Assembly (NCBI GenBank): GCA_011319805.1
Contig: SJRY01000277.1
Span: 62,001-126,000, forward strand
Source of the DNA: Macrocybe gigantea
Lineage: Eukaryota; Basidiomycota; Agaricomycetes; Agaricales; Callistosporiaceae
Length of the DNA stretch: 64,000 nucleotides
Direction: 5' to 3'
Shown here: piece after piece, positions 47,696-59,130 of the stretch
Numbering within the stretch: the first letter of the stretch is position 1
How the letters are laid out: every line of letters begins with the position of its first letter
Notes under the pieces: model-generated
What the model saw: only the letters and a program-made list of their open reading frames with translations
What the model was told of the DNA's origin: nothing
Databases searched by the model: none
Program-made: the position numbers and the translations under genes

Positions 47696-49802
47696 TCAAT
47701 CGAGACAATTGTGCTCGACAGTATAAGAGAAACTCGAGGTCGTCAAATGCCCTCTGTCCATCCTGATTTCATCCGTCGCAAACGTGACATCGAGAGAATA
47801 CATTCCCACCGCCTTCAAGCCGTCCAGTTCCAGCCTCGTCTTGTTGGTGAAATGCCCAAGGACTTTATCGCCCTTTCTCCATGTAATGGTATAGCTCTCA
47901 TGGTTGCGTGCACCGCTGCCGTCACTGCGGAACTGGGCCAAGGGGACGAGCCACGCGTCCAGGTTCTTTTTCCATCCTGCGCGACCCGTAGGGGGATCAA
48001 AGGTAGGCTCGCACGATTCCTCGACGCCGTCGATCAGGCTGACGTTTTTGAGCAGAGAGAGCCAGAGCCCTTCGATGCAGACTTTGCAAAAATTGGGTGA
48101 CGTCACGATGCGCATGAGGCAGTCTTCGTTAGTGGGTCGGTAACTAGTTTCGTTTTTGTCCGAGAACCTGTTAGGTCGAGGAGTGGGTGACTCGGAAGAT
48201 TAGTGATAAAAATGGCTGCACTGACGTCGGGAAGGCGCCATAATAACCTGGCGTAGATACGAATCTAGCGGACCATTAGCATGCCACACCACACTTCAGA
48301 ATTATCCGCCCACTCTTTTTCGCTTCCAAATTCCAGAATCTCGACGCTGCAGAGTTGCGCTACCCCTTGCCGTTCCTGATTTAACAATGTGAAGGCCACT
48401 TGATGTGTTCCCTCCTTCAACGCCTTGTCGATATGAATGTCATAATGCCATCGGTCAAGCCCAATGTCCTCTTTCGGAGTCCATTGCAACGTCGCGCCGT
48501 CCAACTCAATCTTGAGATCGGTCGAAGAAGGCAGGCCAGACAAAGAGAATCGTACGACGTGCCTGGAGTAGAGTCCGGACGACGAAAAAGCGGTGGACCA
48601 AGAAGTCGTTGTGTTGAGCAGAGTCCAGGGATACGCCTGCAACGGCATCACAGAACGCTCGGCATGTACGGGTTCGCCATGTTTAGGGGGATGGGTCAGC
48701 CAATGAGTCCATGGCAGGGGTTCCGAGAGGTTGTGGGCCGCGTTGGGACCGAAATAGGCGAAACCACCATCGTACTCTTCACCGACGTTGATTATCGAGT
48801 GACCTAGTTCGTGGCGCAGGACCAGGGGGCCATTTAGGATTGATGATGTTATTACCCTGTGGTCATCGACATGACATTTTCCAGTCGTAAACAAAGTGGC
48901 TCACGTAAAATCACCACCAAGTCCTGACGTCCGGAAGATTAAGTCCTCGTCTCCAAACTATTCAAGAATGACATTTGAACTGACCTCCGTAGTACGGATC
49001 GTTACCTGTTAAAATAAATTTAGCAACGCACGAACAAGATCAACGGAATCGCTCACCCAGCAAGATAGGGTAGTCGCACTGTGTACCCTTGGAGTCACAA
49101 GCGACTCGAGCAACTTCCGGCTTGCTATAATATACGGCCCTGAGTTCTGTTCCGTCTCGATATAGGCCAAAAGGAGTGCTAAGGACAGTGAGGATGCTTT
49201 GATGAGAAAACGGAGTATAAACGTACTCTTTCGGCACGCCGCCTACTCCAATGCCACTCTGGGTTGGGTTAAAGGATTGAGACGATACTCCGAAGATGAC
49301 TTAATATACCTCATTACTAGCGGCAAACGCGGCCCAAAAATTAAGCAAAGGTTTCACGGTGCTAAAGGTTTGATTGCTAGATACGTCGTTTGCTAGCCTC
49401 GTTGCATCTTGAATGAATTTATCCTTCTCCGACTCCGTGTCTAAAATATAAGAATCTTCAACTACGAATGGTTCAGGGGAAAAATGACTACGTACATCCA
49501 TCGGAAAAAAACATGAGATCGACACGGTTATCAGATGCGCCATTGATGATGAGTGGGTGTATCTCGACAAAGGGCGCCGCTTCATTCGAGGACGATCTTC
49601 GCTGAGAGCTATTAGATAAACATTCTCTGTTCAAGCATTTCCCCGGAAGCGTGAAAGCTTCTTGAGATTTGCCCGCATCGAAAACCAAGGCAAAACTTGA
49701 AATGTAGATGCCTTTAATATAATTTGAGATAACCAACGGAACTCGAGCATGGTGACACTCACAACCGAGAACAGAGGTTACAACTATGAGTCTATGCATC
49801 AT
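47696..49802 (-). CDS. Secreted M64-family metallopeptidase
   Basis: Zinc peptidase of the M64 (IgA-peptidase-like) family. The start MMHRLIVVTSVLG is a signal peptide cut by an intron. The pro-region has a short cysteine pair (KCLNRECLS). The catalytic domain begins RVDLMFFSDGYTESEKDKF and continues VKPLLNFWAAFAASNE, GIGVGGVPKEYVY, YRDGTELRAVYYSKPEVARV, and SKGTQCDYPILLG. The metal site is HELGHSIINVGEEYDGG: HExxH plus the distal G-E typical of the family. The C-terminal half (SGLPSSTDLKIELDGATLQW, DRWHYDIHIDKALKEGTHQV) is beta-rich and probably a jelly-roll-like domain. About ten introns. It is divergent from the GH43 gene, 458 bp between starts, so two secreted hydrolases may share regulation. 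Confidence 0.88.
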
Positions 49803-50260
49803 GGTGGTTGCACTGAATGATGTAGAACGGGACTTACGTTGGCAGATGAGAGACGACTCTCGGAGGCCGACGCGAAGACGGGAAGCGCGTGTCTCGTGAC
49901 CGAGTGCTTCTCTTGCATCACGCGTTCGCTTTCTTGCACCACCATAAAGCGCTCATCAAGTGACAGACTGCCCCGGCCCGCCGTGCAGGTTTGAGAGCCT
50001 TGGTCGCGCTCAGATGCTCTGACACGAAGGACATGCTGCTTCTCAAGTTACTCCCGAATGAAACATAGATAGGCGGGTGTAGTCTAGGTCGGTCTATATT
50101 CCTTCCTTAAGGAAATTCTTGAATTGGCTCTCGTCCTTTAGAATATGTATCTAGGTCGTCCACAATATAGGTCATGTTTGAAACGAAACTTGCGGATGCA
50201 GAACACCGGTCCGGAGGTACCTCGGTTGTCCCAATAAATAATACGAAGGCTGCATGGAAC
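49803..50260. other. Divergent intergenic region between two secreted hydrolase genes
   Basis: About 460 bases hold the promoters of the M64 peptidase (minus) and GH43 enzyme (plus). No coding sequence is seen. Confidence 0.5.
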
Positions 50261-52250
50261 ATGTTTATACACATCGCAGAGACACTATCCATGCTAGTTA
50301 CGACGCTCGGCGTACTCGGATTGCTCACGTCTGTAGCAGCCCGGAAGAATAAATATATTGTTCCGGAGCTACTTGGTATGACACAGATGGAGCAGTCCTC
50401 AGCGCGCATGCCGGTGGGATGGTGCATGTCGACGGGACGTGGTACTGGTTCGGCCAAAATGAACGACTCGAAGACAAAGATCTTTTCTCAGGTAAGGGAA
50501 ATTCCAGCATCACCGTTGCACCTGTCTTCCCTAGGCTGATTGGCCGTCATCAGGCATCAATGTGTACTCTTCGTCGGATCTACTGAATTGGAAGAACGAA
50601 GGGAGAGCTCTTTCTCCCATACTTGGGACGGACATTGCCCCAGAAAGGGTTGTAGAACGTCCAAAGGCAGTATTCAGCCAAGCAACGCAGCAATGGGTAT
50701 TGTGGTTCCATTCGGATAACTCAACTTATGGTCTTCTGCGACAAGGAATTGCCACAAGTCCAAACATTAGTGGTGAGCCCTCACAACGTGTAGTTGGGCA
50801 TATTGGCGGGTGTTCTTATTTGATAGGTCCGTATACCTTTCGCGAGACTTTTCAACCCCTTGGAGGTCCAAGCCAGGACTTTGGGCTGTTTCAGGACGTA
50901 GACGGTTTGTTGTTCATATCACTTTATGCTTTGCATCTCTGAATTAAAATTTGCAGGCAAGTCTTATGCCTTATACAGCAATGGAGATGCCGACGTATCC
51001 CACGACAACCTGATTGCTCGGATGAATGCGAATTTCACGAACGTCGAAGAAGTGATATACACATTCTACGGTAGAGATTTCGTCCTTGAGATCTCAAATG
51101 GTGCAAAGTTGAGCCGCCTTTTACGTTTAGACTTTGACTTGGAAGCCCCAGCAATTCTTTACTCGGGGGAACGATACTACATCTTAATGTCCCACAAGAC
51201 CGGTTACCGCCCGAACAACGTTGTTGTTTTCTCCTCAGAGAAGCTAGCAGGACCCTGGTCAGTGCAAACCTACATAGCACCGTGAGTATCAAGAATATTC
51301 ATCATTCGTCCCTCCATGTGACCCTTACCCCATCTTAGTTCTGGCACGAGAACATGGAACTCACAGAGTACTCTCACAATTGTCATCGCAGGAAATCAGT
51401 TTACCACTTTCATCTATGGCGGAGACCATTGGGCCACCGGAAGCGATCTCTATGACAGCAGGTGCGTCTAATGGAATGTGTTCAGGTTTTCTTTCCGCCA
51501 CCAAGACGTGGTTTTCCAGGTATATATGGCTGCCTGCGACTGTTAACGATCAGACGGGCTCATTCCAAGTGGACTGGCACGATATTTATTCTATCGATGT
51601 CAAGACAGGCAAAGTAACCTATCCAACCGGCAAGACGTACGAAGCCGAACACGGCAAAATATCAGGAACTGCGTATGCAACTCTTTGTGTAAATGACGTT
51701 ACTGCCAGAACCGAGCACATGCTGACTGGGGGGATAGCCGACATGCTCTGGCCACAGAGTCGTCACTGGAAGTAAGTCGGTAAGAAACGACGTGATATGA
51801 TCACCAATGATCGTTGTCAGTCCAGGGGAACTCGACAGTCACTATCAAGGAAATCGTCGGCACGGGGAAGCCTCAGTGGGTATCGGTGTATTATCACAAC
51901 CCAGACGGTCTCTGTGCGTTCGTACTGGCTTCTTGTAATCGTTCCCGCTAATTGCCCGCAAGGGGGTGACAACCGGGGCGGGGTCTCCGTACTCTTCAGA
52001 ACGGCAACATATTCTGTCAATGGGGGAGCTCCTGTGACGATCAAGCAGAAAAGCGGCAGTGCTGGAATCATCCTAAGCCAACCGTTGAATGTGACTTTCA
52101 GCGCTGGCGGCGGGAACACACTTACTTTCTCTGGTTTCGATGGCAGTGAGTTCTTCGTAGCCTCTTTAAGAGCCATGTAGACTCATATATCAAGGCGCTG
52201 CTTCTGATCTAGACAAGATCATTGTGTATGGGAACATTTATGACGACTGA
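50261..52250 (+). CDS. Secreted GH43 enzyme, galactan 1,3-beta-galactosidase-like
   Basis: Five-bladed beta-propeller glycosidase. The N-terminus MLVTTLGVLGLLTSVAA is a signal peptide. The catalytic fold shows ATWYDTDGAVLSAHAGGM, GTWYWFGQNERLEDKDLFSG, VYSSSDLLNWKNEG, VERPKAVFSQATQQWVLWFH, GPYTFRETFQPLG and FQDVDGKSYALYSNGD. LDFDLEAPAILYSGERYYIL, SEKLAGPWSV and GGDHWATGSDLYDSR then complete the propeller. The motif order follows fungal exo-beta-1,3-galactanases. A C-terminal beta-sandwich (NRGGVSVLFRTATYSVNGG, FSAGGGNTLTFSGFDG) resembles a carbohydrate-binding module. After a last intron the protein ends KIIVYGNIYDD at 52250. Between KNKYIV and GATWYD (50363-50366) the frame shifts as if one base were missing. 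Substrate is inferred from family. Confidence 0.83.
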
Positions 52251-52355
52251 AGGATGCTGTTGTAGATAATTGTGTTGTGTTCTGAAGCTGTAGGCAAACA
52301 ACTGCTTATTTCGATTTTTTTGAAGACCAATCTCCAAAATCTTTTGAGTGCTAAA

Positions 52356-53941
52356 ATGGCCAATGACGAGCTCATCGACTCTCATGTCCCGCTCAAGCAA
52401 TGCAGACTTGCTGTCGACGCTTTACTCAAGCACGAAACCAAAAAGCATGAAGAGAAAGAGGAGAATGAACTTTTGCCCGGGACGGAACCTAACATTTGGC
52501 TAAATATCACTGTCAAAAAAATTCCATCCACCTTCAAAATCAAACCTGTAAAAATGTACGATGACTTCCTGTATCCATTCCTTTTCCGAAGCTTTTTCTA
52601 ATCCTGCCTTTAAGCCCCATTGCTCACCCCATTGCTGATCCTCGCACAACAAACGTATGCCTCATCACGAAAGACCCCCAACGCGAGTACAAGGACCTTC
52701 TCGAAAAACATGACGTCAAGTTCGTCTCGAGAGTCGTTGGAATATCCAAATTGAAGGGGAAGTTCAGGCCCTTTGAAGCCAGGCGTATGTTATTGAAGGA
52801 GAACGGGCTGTTTTTGGCGGATGATAGGGTGATCCCGTTCCTGCCCAAGCTGCTCGGGAAAAAGTGGTTTGACGCGAAGAAGTGAGCCCAGTTCTTTGGC
52901 AGCCATTGCTACATAGACCTCATATCGCAGGCAACCTATACCTGTATCTCTCACTCGTAAAGATCTCAAAGCGGAGCTCGAACGAGCCATCTCATCCACG
53001 TACATGCACCAAAACCGAGGGACATGCACGTACGTCGCTTTCTTCCCGGTGCTCCTCAAGTCTAAGCTGTACACGTTCTCCAACGCAGATCAATAAAAGT
53101 CGGAACGTTGACACAGAAACCCCAGCATATTCTTGACAACATCAAAACGGCATTGCCTGCATTGTGAAACATATATATGACGGGTGGGACAATGTGCAAG
53201 CATTTCATATCAAGACGAACTCGAGCGTCAGTCTGCCGATATGGACGTGTACACTGGATAGTGGTGAGGTGGTCGATGGGACGAGCTTCCGGCTGCACAG
53301 GATGCGAAGGAGAAAAAAGAAAGTGAAGGGGAAACGAAGATGAGATGATGGAGGAGGAGGAGGAGCGACTAAGAAACGGAAGAAGCCTTCAGCACAGAAG
53401 GCCGAGCCTGAACGGCCAGCGAAGAAAGTAAAACCGTCCAGACCATCGTCCAGCGCAGTGGAATCCTCGCCTAAAAAGAAATCCAAAGACTCTCGGCCTG
53501 AGCCGCCCATATCTGCGCACAAGCCTTCACCCACAGCTCCACCTGCAACCGACTCCCTGGTGTTTTTACGTCTGTCAAGGCAAAGAGAACAAAAGAAGCG
53601 AGATCAAAACAGTTGACGATGCTTCGGCAGCTGCCAAAACAACAAAAGCCAAAGCAGCCGAATCCGTGTCGAAGAAGGATAAGTTTTCGGAACCGACAAC
53701 GAAGGCACAAAAGCCCTCGTCGAACGTGGACAAGACCGGAGGAACAAAGGGCGAAAAAGCAAAGGACAAAGCTCAACCTTCGGCAGCGCCTCAAAAGACT
53801 ATTGCCAAATCCTTGACAAAGGACGAGCTGAAGCAGAAGCGTAGTTTGAAGGGCGTAGAAAAGAAGAAGAGCAAGGTTCTAGCGGCAGGAGGGGGTAAAA
53901 CGGCTAAGAAAGCTCTCCTAGGCAAGAAGATAGCCCATTGA
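52356..53941 (+). CDS. Ribosomal L1-domain ribosome-biogenesis protein (CIC1/UTP30/RSL1D1 type)
   Basis: Nucleolar assembly factor of the L1-like fold. The start MANDELIDSHVPLKQCRLAV opens the domain. NIWLNITVKKIPSTFKIKPV, IADPRTTNVCLITKDPQREY, VGISKLKGKFRPFEARRMLL, FLADDRVIPFLPKLLGKKWF, KVGTLTQKPQHILDNIKTAL and KTNSSVSLPIWTCTLDSGE follow in the order seen in CIC1/RSL1D1. The tail (53300-53941) is Lys/Pro/Ser-rich, ending SLKGVEKKKSKVLAAGGGK and KKALLGKKIAH. The reading frame in 53260-53600 is hard to follow: an in-frame stop at 53342-53344 is avoided only by very short introns or a one-base correction. The L1 domain is certain; the length of the tail is not. The start lies 105 nt after the GH43 stop. 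Confidence 0.83.
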
Positions 53942-54218
53942 AGTTCTTATCTGCGTGATTATACCACTCCGTCTCTCAGCCAGTTTGTCGTAGAGTAGGA
54001 TTTCAGCAGAAGCGAATTGTCGGCTAATCGGTACTTTAAGTTACCGACCACCAGACGGAGCTGCTGCAAGCTCGTTCCCAGCCCATGATGACCTCCGTTA
54101 CTTGCTGTCCTTCACCGTAGAGATCTCTGTCCTTACTCCAAGGTTTTCAAGGTTTCTTTGTCCGTTCGCCAATCACTCAGACGGTCGGAGAGTTAGCACC
54201 ACAGACCCACTTTGCTTG

Positions 54219-55446
54219 ATGTCGGAGAGACTCTCAACAAAGGTGTTCATACCCCATTCCTCCGAACCAAATTGTTCTATTGTTGGTATCTTGGAGCAAA
54301 TCTCTCCGAGCCACCCGACGAATGGAAGAAAGATCGCTTTAGTATGTATTGAATTCATCTCGGGTTTGTTGTCGTCAGGGTACAGGGCTGATCATCATCC
54401 TGTGTAAAGATACTGCATGGTACGATGGGGTATGGCTATCGCCGTCTACGCCAGTTCGGACACACCAGGAAATTTTTACTTCCGTTCCTACAGGCACAAG
54501 GACTATTTGTTTCAGAAGAGGCTTGCACAGCGCTTGCCACTGGATTCTTTCAGATTCGATTTTCGGTGAACTCCCGTCTCCTTCATTGCGGTTTACTTGC
54601 AGGCTGACCAATCAATGGTGCGTACATACTAGCGGTAATCACGAAACCCCTGGAACGTGGAGACAGGGTGCCCTGCACAATGATCTGGTTGACCTTAAAG
54701 CCGTGGTCGCTTATCTGAAAGACACCTACGGCTACGTGGTCGATCTTGTCGTCGGCCACTCACGGGGATCACTGGTGGCCATGCGTTGGTTATGCACTAC
54801 GGAGGAAGGGAAGGATGTTTCGGGCTTCGTCAACGCCTCAGGCAGATACAGGATGCATGTACGTCGCTGATGTTACGGGCATCGCAAACTCCACTGATGT
54901 GTATGTCAGAAAATACTTGGTAATGATGTTCCATTTTCTTCTAGTTGTGCTCAGCTCAACGCCCGTCAGAGTCTCCATCCGCCAAGATCTGGAAAAAGAG
55001 TTTTGACGAGCACGGATACTACACCTGGACTGTAACGGTTGCTAGGCAGACAGTCACTGTCAAGATCTTCCCCGAAGACTTGAAGCAATTCACTAGCTGG
55101 GATACATCCATAGTCTGGACTCAGTTCCCTTCGAAGACGGACGTCTTGACCATACACGGCCTGTCGGACACCACCGTGCCACCGTGAGTTTTTCTCTGAA
55201 TTGACGGCGAGCTCAGCATTGAATCCTCCTGATTGCAGATATGACGCTTTGATCTACTCCAGTGCCCTGAGTAACAGGGCACCGGGTAGGCACACCCTTG
55301 ACATGGTCGAAGACGCTGATCACAACTTTACGGGCCGACAAGATCAGGTCGTGAATGCCATTCTCCATTGGTGGGACTCGCATTGTTGTGGACAGCTCAA
55401 ATCAGGCATCATGTTGGCAGATGGTTTTAATAGAGGTAAATTATAG
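54219..55446 (+). CDS. Alpha/beta hydrolase (serine aminopeptidase/lipase-like)
   Basis: Starts MSERLSTKVFIPHSSEPNCS. Reading through introns gives GRKIALILHGTMGHKDYLFQ, KRLAQRLPLDSFRFDFRGNH and ETPGTWRQGALHNDLVDLKA, with the oxyanion HG motif first. The nucleophile elbow is VVGHSRGSLVAMRW (Ser in GHSRGS). The catalytic Asp is in VLTIHGLSDTTVPPYDA and the His in DMVEDADHNFTGRQDQV, so the triad is complete. Homologues are intracellular esterases or hydrolases of unsettled substrate; no signal peptide is seen. About seven introns of 50-110 nt interrupt the gene. The short frames upstream of 54219 are in other phases and are not taken as coding. Confidence 0.82.
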
Positions 55447-56019
55447 TCTTTACGGTACAATGCTCATAATCGGAGATTAAGGACGGCATTAACCGCCGCT
55501 TGTCAAGCTGGAGTCAAACCTTGAACAGCAACTGCCTGGCATTTCTCTTCAGCTCATTGGCAAAAAGCGACATCGAACGACACATCCGACAGTCTGGTTG
55601 TACGTACCATGTCTCTTGTTCAGCTTCAAACGAAATTTATCCGAGCTGAACTTGGACAATGAAAGACTTGAAAACTACGATCATCACATTCCCTGGCAGA
55701 TGGCAAACGATGTCCATTTGCGTTTCTGTTACTTTGAAGGATCACCCCGCTCACCTTTTGCGCGCGTTTGTTTGATGAACTGCTGACTGAAACCAAATCC
55801 TCAGTCCGACCTGAAAAAGATAACGGGAATTACAACTGTATGACTATTACACTCCAGCGAATTAGATATCTATGGCTAATTAGGGGTTGTGATGAATGAT
55901 AAGGTATCAGAAAGGCAGTGCGTCAGGGAGAAATGCAATAGTGGATACAAGTATCATAGAATGTGAAAAGGAGAAATCCGTCCGTTTCGGCAATCCAGCA
56001 GCCTTCCAAAATCCGATGT
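55447..56019. other. Convergent intergenic region, no gene seen
   Basis: About 570 bases between the hydrolase stop and the stop of the small membrane protein. A 62-codon frame at 55598-55786 has no motif or splice partner. Confidence 0.45.
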
Positions 56020-56342
56020 CTATCTCGCCACGAGAATTAAGGCGACTGCGAGCCGCCATGATTGTGGAGTAATGGCGTCGTCCTGTCTGTCCTGAAACGA
56101 ATATGGCTGCGGAGAATGTTGGTGGCCTGCGTGCAGGCTCGAATAAATAGGCCGGATGCGCGCTTGTGGCACAAGGGCGTCGTAGAGTGCGATAGAGGAT
56201 AGGGTGATGGTGAAGGAAAGAAAGGACAACAGCGCGTTCAAAAGAACACGGCGCCTGTCGACGTTGCCCCTCCGCGAACGGTTTGGGACCCTTGTGAGCC
56301 CGTCTTAGACCCGTCAGAGCCAGAGTTAGATTGGCTGCTCAT
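56020..56342 (-). CDS. Small membrane protein, broken by an apparent one-base deletion
   Basis: The start MSSQSNSGSDGSKTGSQGSQ at 56342 runs 34 codons to TGAVFF and then meets TGA. Restoring one base in the TTTT run (AAAA at 56240-56243, plus strand) would continue the frame through NALLSFLSFTITLSSIALYD, a plausible transmembrane helix, to a stop at 56020. That would give about 108 residues. The serine/glycine-rich N-terminus, the helix and a C-terminal SWRLAVALILVAR make one sensible small membrane protein. I recognise no family. It may be intact in the organism and broken only in this assembly. Confidence 0.45.
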
Positions 56343-59130
56343 GATTATGAAGGGGACCGGATTAGTGTGTGTTGGTGTGTATATAGGTTGAACTTTGTAG
56401 TTCGAGGGGATGGTAGAAGAGTCTGACTTCGGTTGCGTTGTTCTGAGGAGTCATCGCCGAATTCTAGTCGTGTCTTTATAGGCTGCATTTCAGGGACCTG
56501 CTGCATCGCCAGAGAGGAGACGAGGGTGACCATCATTGACTCGAATTGGAATTGAGGGATGACGGAACCGTTACGACTCCCACGAAGCGCCAAAACGTCG
56601 ACGGAGGTACAGACCCACGGTTTGCTTGGATGGATCTGATAGTGATTGCGGCAGGCGTCTGTAATGCCAAAACAAGGGGAGGCCCATCAGGAACGTTTCA
56701 AATGGCAGAGGATACGGAGATAACAAATCGGGAAATCCTCCGTCGTCTCTCTGCACCGCAAGGGTTGTTCCTTACATTTCGTGGGTTTCCTCGTTTGCAT
56801 CGACCGTTCAGGTACAGAGATATTGCCGTCAATGTCCTCAGCACAGCCATAAAGTGTTTGCCCAGCGGGAAATTGTCCGCGATGGCGGAGGTCTAACCAA
56901 CACCATTGAAAGAGTCGCTCGCCGTCGAACACGGAATAGTGTCAGTGCTTCGTCGGCCTGTCATCTCCTCCGTTTTTTGTTTGCTTTGGGTACACAAAGC
57001 TCACGAGTCAGTTCAAAATTGTCCCCCGCGCCTCAGCAAGCGAGCACTGCTTTGTGAGTCACCCATTCCTACCTGCACCGCAGTTATCGCATTTAATTAA
57101 CTCCACCTTCCACTTCAGTTTCCAGACTTTATGTGAAGGCAGAAAATACCACGAATGGATGAGGGTAAGCAATAGCTGTGTTATTTGGACCGGAACGTGT
57201 GCTTCTCAGCCTTGAGTTTGAAAATACTGCCAAATTACTCATCTTCCGGAATTCGATTGCGAACAGCCGTGTCTTCTGCATCACCTCGGTCTCTTACATG
57301 ATACCCCTGCATATGAGCCTTCACGGGCCCGGGGCGTCTCGAGTCGACCTGGAAAAAAAATGCCTGTCGTTCGTCAAATTCGCATCGCCTTAGTCTAACC
57401 AGTTTGCTCACGTCGGTCAACCGCGTTTCAATCGCAATGCTTGACACAGCTCTTGTTCTCCAAATGTTGACCTAAGCATAATTTGCAACTTTCCGTAGCG
57501 GCACGAAAAGAAGACTCCGACAGATGACAGATCGCAGATCTTACAGCTGTTCAAAGAGGCTGCCTATTTTTCACGGCGTCCCAAGAAAAACTTTTTTATT
57601 GGCCGTTACTCCTATGGGTAACACGGCGAAGCTTCATCTTCTTACTTTGCAACATCCTTTGGACGAGTACAACTCTGATCTGGGCGCGTATCTACAGCCA
57701 GAAGGTGTTCTGACTGAAATCAAGCATTAAACGCCGTCTGAAATCATTCCTAGCTTGACGAAACAAAGATGTCGGGCAAATCTGAGCCGTCAAATCAGCT
57801 AAGGATACAATGCACGAAGGTCACTTGTAGACCGTTATTATTTCACATTCTCCGTGATGGCAGGAGGTTGTATTTGCAGTTTGGTAACTCGCAGTGATCA
57901 TCCACCAGCACGTCACATTGACGCTCGCGTGCAGTTTACGACAGTGATTCTAGGGCAAGAAGTTCAAACTTCCGATCAAATGTCCGGATATTTGTTGGTA
58001 CATTCTTCCTTTACAGGTCGAACTCTGGCTTTGTCTATCTAAGTCTAGTTAGGCTGGATAACGACAGGTAAGCACCCGTGCCGGGGGCTTTAAGCAAAGG
58101 TGTCTTCCCACTCGATGTGTCCGCCCCAAGCCGGTGACAATAGGCCCGAATCTGCTGCCTGGTTTCTCAGACAGGTACGTCAGACAAACAAGACAGAGGG
58201 ACAGTCGAAAAGTTCGCCAATGAGGAAACCGCCACGAGGACTTTCCATTCTGGTAACAAGAGCGATTTCACCCGGTTGAAAGCGTTGTGCCGGGTACCCC
58301 AAATCATTGACTTCGGCCAGCCCACCAATCGGTCACAAAGGTCGTGTCATGCCAGGACTCAGTCTTCAATGGCGCAGTATCCCAGAAGAAATGACAAGGC
58401 CATCAACCTGCCAGACACTTATTTAGACCGCCCCTGTGCCGATGGGGCGGGCAGCACAATGCCGGCGGTGGATTCTATACACCTGGGAGATACCGTCTGA
58501 TGCAACAGCACGAGGGAAAAAAAACGGTAACCTGGCCTAGTAATGACATCTATTTTGGACGTTGAACCCAGTAAGGTAGTCTGAAGGAATTCGGATCTGA
58601 CAAACATTGATGACCCATGGCAGCAGACCCGGCGCCTTGATGGCGTTCTGGCAGTAATGTGGAGTTGAAACCTGTAGTTCAAAAAGGTCCGTACTACGCT
58701 GAGAATATTCCGCATGGTATACCAATAGGTTACCCGCCTGATTAACCAACAAGTCTTCATGTACTCAAAAACGAAAGTTGGCATGGGAAGAGTGTCGATG
58801 CAGAACAGCCGCCCACATCTGTGGTCCTCCAGCGGATGAGAAAATTCCAGTGATTACGCTGATTTTTGGCGAGGCATGAGGCTTGCGATCAAAATATGAC
58901 ATGAATTTGTCTCTGTCTAAGCAACTGTGATTGCTTCGCTTAGAGTCAAGGTTGCTCAAAGGGCAACAAAATTCATCGATGTCCGTAAATTCACAGGAAA
59001 ATTTTATCGGGCAGAAGTTGAATCACTGATGTTAATTTCTTCCCAGTTAGAACAATACAAGTCATCTGAAGAGATCCAAGGTGGCTCGGGCAATTACAGA
59101 ACAGCAAACCTCAAGATGGACAAACCCAAT
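56343..59130. other. Long stretch without a supported gene
   Basis: About 2.8 kb with only short open frames on both strands (the longest, near 56546-56896 plus and 58419-58784 minus, have no motifs). No inverted terminal repeats, simple repeats or RNA genes were noticed. It may contain decayed genes that I cannot identify. Confidence 0.4.

Noticed and set aside
56546..56896. 116-codon plus-strand open frame
   Set aside because: No similarity to any family I know and no splice structure.
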